DNA of 64,000 nucleotides from JAFDZO01 sp044226845 (lineage in GTDB: Bacteria; Bacteroidota; Ignavibacteria; Tepidaquicellales; Tepidaquicellaceae): positions 379,209 through 443,208 of the forward strand of contig JBGAGG010000002.1 in the NCBI GenBank assembly GCA_044226845.1, in the 5' to 3' direction. How positions within the stretch are numbered: position 1 is the stretch's first letter; each line of letters begins with the position of its first letter. Of this stretch, positions 17,103 to 25,026 are shown one piece after another. Both the position numbers and the translations under genes were made by a program. The notes under the pieces were generated by a model that did no database searches, was not told the DNA's origin, and worked only from the letters and a program-made list of their open reading frames with translations.

Positions 17103-17648
17103 GTGAGAGCATTTATTTCAATAAATATTGACGCTGAAAACAAGGAAAATATACAAAAAATACAGTATCTTCTTAAATCAAAAGTAGATAAGCCGTTTTT
17201 GGTTCGTTTTGAGAACCCAAAGAATTTCCACATGACTCTTTTCTTTATTGGTGAGATAGAAAAGAGTAAACTAGAACTAATTTATCACGAGATGAAAATG
17301 CAGCTGGAAAATAAATATGGAGAGCTGAAATTCAATTGTCCGGCTATAAATGCATTCCCAAATTTGGATAAACCCCGTGTACTTTTTCTGGATTGTATTA
17401 ACAAGGAAAATAAAATTTTTGAACTGGCGGAAAAGATAAAAATTATTTTAAATGATTCCGGATTTTCTCAGGATAAAAATTTTCATCCTCACATTACCTT
17501 GGCCAGATTAAAAGGAAAAATAAAATTAGAAAATTCAGATGAGATAAAAGCAGATGTGAATTTTTCCGCACGCAAAATCAGTATTATGGAAAGCATTATT
17601 TCAACTCAAGGCGCCGAGCATAAAGAAATTTTTTTTATCAATCTTTAA
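17103..17648 (+). CDS. thpR: RNA 2',3'-cyclic phosphodiesterase ThpR
   Basis: The gene starts with GTG. The 181-residue protein has the two HxTx motifs of the 2H phosphoesterase family, HMTL at 43-46 and HITL at 130-133, and begins MRAFISINID as family members do. ThpR (LigT) opens 2',3'-cyclic phosphates on RNA ends and was first described as a 2'-5' RNA ligase. It is transcribed divergently from the TPR lipoprotein gene. Confidence 0.88.
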   Translation: MRAFISINIDAENKENIQKIQYLLKSKVDKPFLVRFENPKNFHMTLFFIGEIEKSKLELIYHEMKMQLENKYGELKFNCPAINAFPNLDKPRVLFLDCINKENKIFELAEKIKIILNDSGFSQDKNFHPHITLARLKGKIKLENSDEIKADVNFSARKISIMESIISTQGAEHKEIFFINL

Positions 17649-17666
17649 TAAATAAATTATATTTTC

Positions 17667-17674
17667 TATCTTTG
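17667..17674 (+). promoter_or_regulatory. TATCTTTG -7-like element before VOC gene
   Basis: TATCTTTG matches TAnnTTTG of Bacteroidota promoters. A TTTA, close to the -33 TTTG, lies ~20 bp upstream. The ATG is 4 bp downstream of the element, which implies a very short or absent leader. Confidence 0.35.
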
Positions 17675-17678
17675 AGTC

Positions 17679-18032
17679 ATGAAAATTGAACAAGGCCATA
17701 TAGAAATCTTTGTAAAAAATCCCCTCACAGCAAAAGATTTTTATGTAAACATATTGGGATATGAGGTAGAAGAAATTCAGCATGAAAAATTTGTATGGCT
17801 GAAGAATAATTCGAATGTAATTCTACTCCGCCCCGGTAAGCCTGTAAACCCTAAAACTTATCAGGAAGCAAATATAGCTTTTGTTATTTATACCGATAAT
17901 CTGAAGGAAGCGAAAGAGTATTTCATATCTAAAGGAGTTGTTTTCAAAGGCACTGACGGCTCTGAAAATTGTCTGACTCTCACTGATGATGACGGTAACT
18001 GGTTTCAGTTAGTAAATAAAGAGGAACATTAA
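17679..18032 (+). CDS. VOC (glyoxalase/bleomycin-resistance) superfamily protein
   Basis: The 117-residue single-domain protein has the two beta-alpha-beta-beta-beta modules of the vicinal-oxygen-chelate fold: IEQGHIEIFVKNPLTAKDFYVNIL, then VIYTDNLKEAKEYF and DDDGNWFQLV. Putative metal ligands are the early H/E residues and the late Q. The substrate is unknown. Its stop overlaps the next start by one base, so translation is coupled to the cyclotransferase gene. Confidence 0.82.
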   Translation: MKIEQGHIEIFVKNPLTAKDFYVNILGYEVEEIQHEKFVWLKNNSNVILLRPGKPVNPKTYQEANIAFVIYTDNLKEAKEYFISKGVVFKGTDGSENCLTLTDDDGNWFQLVNKEEH

Positions 18033-19099
18033 TGTATAAAAGATTTTTTACTGTAATTATTTTCAGTGTTCTTTTTTATTCATGTAAATCGGATAACACT
18101 CCCCCCGTAAATACAAAACCGGAAGCTTATTCAAAACTGAACTCGCCGTCAAATAATTCTTCATACGTGCTAAACGACAGTATAAGGGTTAACTTTTCAG
18201 TTTTAAAGCAAAATGTTAAGCCGGACTCATCTCAGATTTATTTTGATAATAGTTTTATAGCCTCTATAAAGGATGCAAACCCTACCTATGCTTTTGTTCC
18301 TTCAGACGGAAAAACAGGAGCGCATAAAGTCATTCTTAAGACTTTTTACAATGACGGAAAATCTGAAACTCTTGAATCCAATATCAGAGTTTTATCTGAT
18401 ATATATCCTAAGTCAGAAAAATTTTCTGTTGTAAAAACTTATCCGCACTCCAAAGAAGATTTTACTGAAGGCTTGGAATTTTATAACGGATATATGTATG
18501 AAAGCACCGGGCTTGAAGGTAAATCTTTAATTAAAAAATATGAGCTGTCTTCGGGAAAAGTGCTGAATGAAGTTACTCTCGATAAACAATATTTCGGAGA
18601 GGGGATTACAATTTTAGATAATAAAATTTTTCAGCTCACATGGAAAAATAAAAAAGGATTTGTTTACAATGTTGATGATTTTAAATTCATTCAGAATTTT
18701 ACCTATAGCACTGAAGGATGGGGAATGACTAATAACGGTAAAGAACTGATAATGAGTGACGGCACAAATAAAATTTATTATTTAAATCCATATTCATTTG
18801 CAGTTACTTCCAATCTGCAGGTATTTGATAATGCCGGACAGGTCCCTAACATCAACGAACTGGAGTATTACAAAGGAAATATTTATGCAAATATATGGCG
18901 GACTTTTTTAATAATAAAAATTGATGCTGCATCAGGCAAAGTTTTAGCAAGAATGGATCTGGAAGAGCTGATGCATAAGGCAGGAAGCCTACAGGAAATC
19001 GATGTGCTGAACGGCATCACCGTTAATCCTGCAACAGGCAACTTGCTTGTAACAGGAAAACTCTGGAATAAAATATTTGAAATAAAAATTTCAGAATAG
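18032..19099 (+). CDS. Glutaminyl-peptide cyclotransferase, lipoprotein
   Basis: The N-terminus has a lipoprotein signal with Cys18 (LFYSC). An Ig-like region (~35-120) leads to a five-bladed propeller of the plant/bacterial glutamine cyclotransferase family. Family landmarks are FTEGLEFYNGYMYESTG, YFGEGITIL, a conserved GWGMTNNG and ELEYYKGNIYANIW. These enzymes convert N-terminal Gln to pyroglutamate in the periplasm or at the surface. In T9SS organisms many exported proteins begin with Gln after signal cleavage, so the enzyme fits the many SQ/AQ signal ends here (inference). Confidence 0.88.
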   Translation: MYKRFFTVIIFSVLFYSCKSDNTPPVNTKPEAYSKLNSPSNNSSYVLNDSIRVNFSVLKQNVKPDSSQIYFDNSFIASIKDANPTYAFVPSDGKTGAHKVILKTFYNDGKSETLESNIRVLSDIYPKSEKFSVVKTYPHSKEDFTEGLEFYNGYMYESTGLEGKSLIKKYELSSGKVLNEVTLDKQYFGEGITILDNKIFQLTWKNKKGFVYNVDDFKFIQNFTYSTEGWGMTNNGKELIMSDGTNKIYYLNPYSFAVTSNLQVFDNAGQVPNINELEYYKGNIYANIWRTFLIIKIDAASGKVLARMDLEELMHKAGSLQEIDVLNGITVNPATGNLLVTGKLWNKIFEIKISE

Positions 19100-19112
19100 A
19101 TTGTATAAAAAC

Positions 19113-19148
19113 AAAAAGCCCTGAAGTAAATTACCTCAGGGCTTTCAA
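19113..19148. terminator. Bidirectional terminator between converging genes
   Basis: AAAGCCCTGA (19115-19124) pairs with TCAGGGCTTT (19136-19145), with further pairing inside. Short A- and T-runs lie on both sides. It lies between the cyclotransferase gene (plus) and the PorV-like gene (minus). Confidence 0.85.
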
Positions 19149-19172
19149 AATTGTTCAGTTAAAAATAAAATA

Positions 19173-20117
19173 TTAGTTCAATAAAAATCCTACGTTAATT
19201 CTGTGTGTTGAACCGAGCTTACCCATTGAGTTGAAGCCATAATCTATCTGATATTTTTCCTGCAGCTTCACTCCGAGTCCTGCTGAAAATCCGCCGATAC
19301 CGATTGCGCTTCCTGTTTTTAATTCCTGTCTTAACTGATTATCGTAACCGACTCTGAAATTTATATTATCAGATATCTCAAACTCTGCCCCTGCAGTTAC
19401 ATTTTTAAATCTGTTAAAAAATTTGTCATAGCTGTCGCTGAGCGCATAAAATCCGACACTAAGAGTTAATGGAGAGTTCTCTAGTTTTTTAGTCAAGCCG
19501 AATCTTAAATCCATAGGAAGATTTTCTTTATAATCCTGATACGAGGTTATCTGAGTTCCTACATTCAATAAGCTAAGACCCACTGTCATATTTGCTTTTT
19601 GTATTTTATACATAGCGCCTAAATCAACTGCAACGGCGGAAGATTTGTAAGAATCGTATGATGAATAAATAATCTTTAAATTTCCTCCGTAAAAAAGATT
19701 ATCATAAACATTTCCATATCCGAGTGAGAGTGCAATATCGCTGGCTCCGAAAGTTCCCAAGTTATTTGAATTCACATCGTACTTATCAAAACTGCCGTAA
19801 TTAATGTACTGAATTCCCGCGCCTATATAACCTATATCTTTGTATTTTTGGACGTATGCGGCATTGCCTGAATTAATATCAAGCAGATATTTATAAAACC
19901 CTACCGATGCTTGCTTATCCTTTAATGTGGCAATACCTGCAGGATTATAAAAAATAACGTTTACATCATTTTCCATAGCGGTAAAGCTTCCCGATAATGC
20001 AGAAGCACGCGCACCTACATCCAGACGAAGGAAATTGTATGTTGTGTTGGTTTGTGAATAAAGAAAATTTGAAGTAACTAAGAGGAATAAAATTCCGGGA
20101 AGGATTTTCTTGAGCAT
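19173..20117 (-). CDS. PorV/PorQ family outer-membrane protein
   Basis: The 314-residue protein has a Sec signal ending LLVTSNFLYSQ and the opening RLDVGARASALSGSFTAMENDVNVIFYNPAGIA. The latter is diagnostic of the PorV/PorQ (UPF0164, FadL-like) family. The rest is beta-barrel with alternating aromatic strands. PorV shuttles cargo from the T9SS translocon to the attachment complex, and PorQ binds PorZ. At ~314 residues it is nearer to PorQ-type or a short PorV paralogue. It fits the six T9SS cargo genes in this window, although no other T9SS core gene is here. Confidence 0.8.
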   Translation of the reverse strand: MLKKILPGILFLLVTSNFLYSQTNTTYNFLRLDVGARASALSGSFTAMENDVNVIFYNPAGIATLKDKQASVGFYKYLLDINSGNAAYVQKYKDIGYIGAGIQYINYGSFDKYDVNSNNLGTFGASDIALSLGYGNVYDNLFYGGNLKIIYSSYDSYKSSAVAVDLGAMYKIQKANMTVGLSLLNVGTQITSYQDYKENLPMDLRFGLTKKLENSPLTLSVGFYALSDSYDKFFNRFKNVTAGAEFEISDNINFRVGYDNQLRQELKTGSAIGIGGFSAGLGVKLQEKYQIDYGFNSMGKLGSTHRINVGFLLN

Positions 20118-20244
20118 AATAAATTTTTTTATTTACTTGAACAGTAAATATTTTCTAATCGTATCCTTTTTTATTTTGTTGTAATATTAAAACTTATCTT
20201 TCTGAATTTCAAGATAGATAAGCGTCCTTTTTATTTTTTCTTTT

Positions 20245-20523
20245 TTAGTGATGAACCAGGAAAAACGGGAAATCTGATGTTGACCGGTATTCATCAACGC
20301 TCATATCCTTCACATCTGCACCTGCCGGACCGCTTTTAAGGTCGGTAAAAATAAAATGATTTACAGTATCTTTTCCTCCGTGAACTATAACTTCAACTTC
20401 ACCCGTATCTAAATTTTTTATCCATCCTCTTAAACCAAGTTCGTGTGCTCTTTTATAAGCGAAGTGTCTGAAGCCCACGCCCTGTACTAATCCTTTAAGA
20501 ATAACTTTATATGTAACATCCAT
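20245..20523 (-). CDS. acyP: Acylphosphatase
   Basis: The 92-residue protein has the family motif GLVQGVGFRHFAYKRA with catalytic Arg19, followed by GWIKNLDTGEVEV with catalytic Asn37. It hydrolyses acyl phosphates such as carbamoyl or acetyl phosphate. The last gene of a minus-strand run, it starts 7 bp after the EamA transporter gene ends. Confidence 0.95.
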   Translation of the reverse strand: MDVTYKVILKGLVQGVGFRHFAYKRAHELGLRGWIKNLDTGEVEVIVHGGKDTVNHFIFTDLKSGPAGADVKDMSVDEYRSTSDFPFFLVHH

Positions 20524-20530
20524 AAACTAT

Positions 20531-21427
20531 TTATTTTAATTTTCTTCTGAAAATTAAATCAGAAAATTCGGAGACTATTAATCCGCAAATCATTATCAGC
20601 GCTCCGATAATCTGAGTAAAGGTCAACCTTTCGTCTAAAAGAAAAAATGCAAAAAATGTGGCAAAAACCTGTTCCATATTATAGATAATACTGGCTTTGA
20701 TAGGATTAGTCATCCCCTGAAACTTAGTCATCAAAAAAAACACCAATAAAGTTCCAAACAGGGCAAGAAAAAGAACAAGTGAAGTCGAGCTCGTAGTAAA
20801 ATTCATCATAATATTATCATACACAAAATATTCCATAATCATCATGTATAAAAAACTAAGTACTGCCATTGCAAGAAACTGCCCGAAGACAAGATGAATG
20901 ATATCTGTTATCTTTGAATACTTATCAAGAAGAACTACATGCAGAGCAAATGAAAATGTGCAGAAGAAAGTAATGAAGTCACCGTAATTTAATCCCGAGA
21001 CACCAACACCTGTGAGATAATATAATCCCACAGTTACGATTACTATCCCTATAAGATTTTGCAGCTTCGGTTTTCTTTTACTGATAAAATATAAAGCGAA
21101 GGGGACTAACAATACATTTGTTCCTGTAATAAATGCTGAGTTAGATGCAGTAGTATATTTCATTCCCGTAGTCTGAGTAATGAAACCAAGGAATAAAAGA
21201 AAGCCTAGGATAAAGCCGTATCGCCATTGCTTAAAACCCCTTATCTGAATTTTTTTGTAATAAATGGCAAAGAATACAACAACTGTAATTGAGAAACGAA
21301 GAAAGACTAAGGCTATGGGTGAAAAATCTTCAAGCGCAAACTTTGTGAACGGAAATGAAATTCCCCAGAAAACAGTAATAGATAAAAGCAGAAGTTCTGC
21401 TTTGTAATGAGAAATTTTATTTTTCAA
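20531..21427 (-). CDS. EamA/DMT family transporter
   Basis: The 298-residue protein has ten hydrophobic segments in two repeats typical of the drug/metabolite transporter superfamily. The first repeat starts ELLLLSITVFWGISFPFTKFAL, and the second ends EQVFATFFAFFLLDERLT with GALIMICGL. The N-terminal tail and both repeats are complete. The substrate cannot be predicted. It lies 13 bp from the UbiA homologue on the same strand. Confidence 0.85.
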   Translation of the reverse strand: MKNKISHYKAELLLLSITVFWGISFPFTKFALEDFSPIALVFLRFSITVVVFFAIYYKKIQIRGFKQWRYGFILGFLLFLGFITQTTGMKYTTASNSAFITGTNVLLVPFALYFISKRKPKLQNLIGIVIVTVGLYYLTGVGVSGLNYGDFITFFCTFSFALHVVLLDKYSKITDIIHLVFGQFLAMAVLSFLYMMIMEYFVYDNIMMNFTTSSTSLVLFLALFGTLLVFFLMTKFQGMTNPIKASIIYNMEQVFATFFAFFLLDERLTFTQIIGALIMICGLIVSEFSDLIFRRKLK

Positions 21428-21440
21428 TTAAAGTAAAAAG

Positions 21441-22334
21441 TTACAATCCTAATTTGGCTTTGTAAATAATAGCAGCGCAGACTATTACCCATAGAATCCC
21501 TGTTACAATAATCGGAATATCTTTTGTGACTATGGATGCAGGATTCTCGCCAAGATTTTTTTTGTGAATAAGAAAAAGGTAACGGAATATTCCGTATATA
21601 ACGAATGGTGTAGTATAAATTAATTTATCTGTATGAAATGTAGTAATGGTTTTATCAGATGCAGTATAAAGTGCATAGGATAAAATTGTACCAGTAGCAG
21701 CAATGGTATTCATCTGTTCTACAAAGTCAATGGAATAATCGTCAAGTACTCTTCTTTGTTTGTTTGCGTTGCCTTCATCTGCATTGGAAAGCTCAGCTCT
21801 TCGTTTTGAAATACCAAGGAATAGAGAAATAAAGATTGTGGTAATAATCATCCAGCTTGAAAGCTGTACATCGATGGCAAAACCGCCTCCTACAACTCTT
21901 AGCATAAATCCGATTGAAATAGAAAACACATCTAAGAGCACCATGTGTTTCAGCTTGTATGAGTAGAGAAAGTTATTAATTAAATAAAGAATGATTACTA
22001 CTCCAAACGAAGTTGGAAGATAAAAAATACAGGCACAGGCTACGAGTGCAAGGAGGAGAGCAAAAAATCCCCATGCTTCCTTTATAGAAACATCTCCTGA
22101 AGCAATCGGTCTGAATCTTTTTTTCTTATGGTTCCTGTCGCTTTCAACGTCTGAAATATCATTAAGGATATATACACAGCTTGAAATTCCACAGAAGGCA
22201 ATGAATGCAATTATATTAATAGAGAGCTTATCCCAGTAGAGCAAATTCCCCGAGAATAAAATCGGAGCAAAGCAGAAAACATTTTTCAGCCATTGCTTCG
22301 GTCTTATAAGCTTTATTAATTTAATTATTTTCAT
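21441..22334 (-). CDS. UbiA prenyltransferase, phosphoribosyl-polyprenyl-phosphate synthase-like
   Basis: The 297-residue membrane protein begins with IRPKQWLKNVFCFAPILFSG and has the aspartate-rich motif NDISDVESD (58-66), followed by RFRPIASG. This combination is characteristic of the decaprenyl-phosphate 5-phosphoribosyltransferase branch of UbiA (Rv3806c-like) rather than quinone enzymes. The actinobacterial enzyme joins PRPP to polyprenyl phosphate as the first step to a lipid-linked pentofuranose donor. The upstream GT-C gene overlaps it by 14 bp, suggesting one pathway. The exact substrate is inferred. Confidence 0.78.
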   Translation of the reverse strand: MKIIKLIKLIRPKQWLKNVFCFAPILFSGNLLYWDKLSINIIAFIAFCGISSCVYILNDISDVESDRNHKKKRFRPIASGDVSIKEAWGFFALLLALVACACIFYLPTSFGVVIILYLINNFLYSYKLKHMVLLDVFSISIGFMLRVVGGGFAIDVQLSSWMIITTIFISLFLGISKRRAELSNADEGNANKQRRVLDDYSIDFVEQMNTIAATGTILSYALYTASDKTITTFHTDKLIYTTPFVIYGIFRYLFLIHKKNLGENPASIVTKDIPIIVTGILWVIVCAAIIYKAKLGL

Positions 22335-23907
22335 TTTCTTTTCTGTAAAAGTTTACTTTATATACTTTCATTTCATCTCCGCCGCAGATAGTATTTACCT
22401 CAAGCTTAGCTGAAAGCAGATATTCAAAATATTGCCCGTGTCTTTTTAAGAACGGCTCAAACCAGTGGTCATAAATTATCAGATATTTTACATCGTTATT
22501 TTTCAAAAGAGTAAGCATAGAATCCATATTATCTTCAAGTCTGTACTTTCTGTAATCAAGAATTTGCGGAGTTACTAATCCTGCCATATCAACAATTCTG
22601 TTCTTCGATACAAATGTAATTGCGCCGATATCGTTTAAAGCTATAACATCATTCGGTGAAACGTTTTCTTTTACCCAGTGAGCAAGCTTTACCTGCTGGC
22701 TGTTGATGTTATCTGAGTTTTTGCCGAGAGCTATTCCGTAAACAACATAATAAATAAGCGAAAAAAATAAAAGAAGCGTAGTTAAAAATTTCATATTGTG
22801 CAGAAGCTTTAACGAGCCTTTTTCTTTGTACTTATTCAGAATTACAACTATAGCATATACGGAAATCAAATTGATAAAAGGAAGCAATGGCATTAAGTAT
22901 CTGCCGTGATGCCTCCAGTTAGGAACGAATATTGATGATGCTATCGGGAGCAAAATTACCCATAAATAAATTAAATTTAAACTCCTTAATTTGCTGAAGA
23001 ATCTTTTTATGTTGGCAAAGTAAAAAATAAAAGAGAAAAGATACAGCACACAGGTAATTGGGTTATCTCTCAGGAATAATACAAGACTGATTCTTAAATA
23101 TTCTAAGTTAGGAAGGAATTCAAAATTGCCTCCCTGCCCCCTGAAAGTATTCGGAAGTATATTTCCGCTTGTGTAGTACGAGAAAAGAAAATAACCTCCG
23201 GCAATCATCACGAAAATAATCACTCCGGCAATTAAATCAAGCGTAGTCTTTAAAACTTTTTTTATTGTAAAAGAAAATGTCCATGCATCGAATAAATATA
23301 ATCCGAATAGCATTAATCCTTCCGGTCTTGATGCAGTAGATAATGCGAAAAGAATAGAAGGTATCAGTGAAATTTTTTGATTCTGAACATCTTTAATATG
23401 ATAATAAACTCCAAGCAGAGTAAAGAAAATAAACATAGTTGTTTCCATGCCCGACATCGCCGCCCATTCAAGTCTTCCTGCCATAACAGTTAAAAGCGCG
23501 ACCAATAAGGAAAGATATAGCGGGCTGAAATCGAGATCAAAGTCTAGTACATCTGAATCAAAAAATACCGTTACTGCAATCTTGTATATAAAAATACAAC
23601 AGAGGATGAAAAATAATCCTGAGAGAATTACTGAGTTCAGCATAAACATCGGTGAAATGAAGCTTACCAAGCCTGAAACAACGACCCATAGAGGAGAAGT
23701 TGTGCCGGCAGTCGGCTCTCCGGGATTAAAAGTAAAATTAAACTCTTTAGCAAAATTTTCTGCAAAGCGGAAATGAATCCAAGTGTCATCGAGCGGAACG
23801 CCAAGCATTCCGTGAGTGAAATAATAATTGAATGCCTGATATATCCCGAATGACACGAGACAGAGTGAAATTATAATTAAATAATTTTTGGAGTGAATAC
23901 TTTTCAT
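22321..23907 (-). CDS. GT-C type membrane glycosyltransferase
   Basis: The 528-residue protein has about ten membrane helices and an acidic pair, LDDTWIHFRFAENFA (DD at 40-41), in the first periplasmic loop. FNPGEPTAGTTSPLW follows. This first-loop pattern is that of polyprenyl-phosphate-sugar-dependent GT-C enzymes and is close in style to the AftB-like arabinofuranosyltransferases (DDAxITxRYARN...NPGExxEGYTxPLW). A C-terminal soluble domain (~410-528) with NDVIALNDIGAITFVS is also usual there. Translation is coupled to the UbiA-type gene. Sugar and acceptor are unknown. Confidence 0.72.
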   Translation of the reverse strand: MKSIHSKNYLIIISLCLVSFGIYQAFNYYFTHGMLGVPLDDTWIHFRFAENFAKEFNFTFNPGEPTAGTTSPLWVVVSGLVSFISPMFMLNSVILSGLFFILCCIFIYKIAVTVFFDSDVLDFDLDFSPLYLSLLVALLTVMAGRLEWAAMSGMETTMFIFFTLLGVYYHIKDVQNQKISLIPSILFALSTASRPEGLMLFGLYLFDAWTFSFTIKKVLKTTLDLIAGVIIFVMIAGGYFLFSYYTSGNILPNTFRGQGGNFEFLPNLEYLRISLVLFLRDNPITCVLYLFSFIFYFANIKRFFSKLRSLNLIYLWVILLPIASSIFVPNWRHHGRYLMPLLPFINLISVYAIVVILNKYKEKGSLKLLHNMKFLTTLLLFFSLIYYVVYGIALGKNSDNINSQQVKLAHWVKENVSPNDVIALNDIGAITFVSKNRIVDMAGLVTPQILDYRKYRLEDNMDSMLTLLKNNDVKYLIIYDHWFEPFLKRHGQYFEYLLSAKLEVNTICGGDEMKVYKVNFYRKENENN

Positions 23908-23964
23908 ATATGAAAAAGGCGAATAAGATTCGCCTTTAAAAATCCTTATACTTTATTTTAAAAA

Positions 23965-24249
23965 TTATTTTTGTTTATCTTTTTCCATTAACTCCTGGAT
24001 CTTCTTCTTTTCCCAATCGTCACTGAAATATCCGCCTTTTCCAAAAACAGAAAAAGCGTGGAACATTATTCCTATTCCCCATCCGATTGAGACCCAGTAG
24101 AACCACCAGTTGCCTGTGTAATTAATATAGTTAATCAACGCAAGAAGAAGATTTATGATTAAATAGTTAATCAGATTTATGTAAAATGATTTTCTGGCTT
24201 TTACTTTTGCAGCCGCGCGGCTGTAAAGTTCTTCCTGTGAAGGTTCCAT
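23965..24249 (-). CDS. 2TM domain protein
   Basis: The 94-residue protein has two membrane helices (about 22-42 and 48-68) with the NWWFYWVSIGWGIGIMFHAF core of the 2TM family, then a charged cytoplasmic tail (FSDDWEKKKIQELMEKD). In other genomes this domain is often fused to histidine kinases or found alone. The function of the single-domain form is unknown. Confidence 0.8.
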   Translation of the reverse strand: MEPSQEELYSRAAAKVKARKSFYINLINYLIINLLLALINYINYTGNWWFYWVSIGWGIGIMFHAFSVFGKGGYFSDDWEKKKIQELMEKDKQK

Positions 24250-24281
24250 AATAGTTGGATTAAATTATAAAGTTCGTTTTG

Positions 24282-24479
24282 TTAGATAAATTCTACACCG
24301 TTGTCTTCAGCATTCTTCTTTGTCTGCATTATTTCGTTCTGTTCTTCTTCAGTCAGGTCGTCCCATGATACCTGCTCAGTGTCTATTTTCATCATGTCTA
24401 AGTAACTCTCAAGAAGATTTTTATCTTCGATGCTGTTAACGAGACTTATAATCTCTTTTCTTAATTCTTTAATGGACAT
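24282..24479 (-). CDS. Antitoxin-like protein downstream of the toxin
   Basis: The 65-residue protein starts MSIKELRKEIISLVNSIEDKNLLESY and ends WDDLTEEEQNEIMQTKKNAEDNG. The front half aligns with the antitoxin two genes upstream (both MSIxEL...LESYxxM(L/M)K). The LTEEEQ segment is typical of small Bacteroidota addiction-module antitoxins. It starts 8 bp after the toxin stop. It could be a second antitoxin of the same unit or the remnant of another pair. Confidence 0.6.
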   Translation of the reverse strand: MSIKELRKEIISLVNSIEDKNLLESYLDMMKIDTEQVSWDDLTEEEQNEIMQTKKNAEDNGVEFI

Positions 24480-24487
24480 ATATTTTA

Positions 24488-24772
24488 TTACTTTGGTTCT
24501 TGACGGGTATCTTGGAAATTTAAAATATTTAATGTTCTATCAGTAAACTTATAGTAGATATAGTTGTATCTGGTTACTAATTTTTTTCTTACACCTGGAT
24601 AATCTTCTATTTCAGTTCCAATTTCTGGATGCGAAATAATGAGCTCTATAATTTCCTCAACTTTCCTTGAAAAATTATTGGCACTGAAAATTCCCCAACT
24701 TTCTTTTAAATAGCTTCTTATAGATTGATAATTTGAATCTGCTTCTTCAGTCCAAACTATTTCCACTTTCAT
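24488..24772 (-). CDS. RelE/ParE family toxin
   Basis: The 94-residue protein has the ParE/RelE pattern: VEIVWTEEADSNYQSIRSYL at the start, ISHPEIGTEIEDYPGVRKKLV in the middle and YIYYKF...LNILNFQDTRQEP at the end. ParE-type toxins poison gyrase and RelE-type toxins cut mRNA on ribosomes; sequence alone does not decide, though the DTRQ end is more common in ParE-like members. Its ATG overlaps the upstream antitoxin stop by 4 bp. Confidence 0.85.
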   Translation of the reverse strand: MKVEIVWTEEADSNYQSIRSYLKESWGIFSANNFSRKVEEIIELIISHPEIGTEIEDYPGVRKKLVTRYNYIYYKFTDRTLNILNFQDTRQEPK

Positions 24773-25008
24773 AGAAACATACGCTTTTTCATTTCCTCAT
24801 GGGGAATAACTTTGCCTTCTTCAATCTGTTTAAGAGATGTTTCAATCTCTTTCTTGAATTTATCGCTTTTCTCTATTCTTTCGATAGCTGCAATATTTTT
24901 CGGATCAGTTTCAAATTTTAGCATATAGTAATAACTTTCAAGAATTTCTGAATTCTCAGTTTCATCGATGATTTTGTGAAAATTTTCTTTTAACTCTGCT
25001 ATGCTCAT
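24769..25008 (-). CDS. Antitoxin of the RelE/ParE pair
   Basis: The 79-residue acidic protein begins MSIAELKENFHKIIDETENSEILESYYYML and ends SLKQIEEGKVIPHEEMKKRMFL. The C-terminal IEEGKVIPHEEM motif is the usual toxin-wrapping segment. The 4-bp overlap with the toxin gives coupled translation, and by family precedent the antitoxin probably represses its own promoter. Confidence 0.82.
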   Translation of the reverse strand: MSIAELKENFHKIIDETENSEILESYYYMLKFETDPKNIAAIERIEKSDKFKKEIETSLKQIEEGKVIPHEEMKKRMFL

Positions 25009-25026
25009 GACATTTTAATTTAAAAA

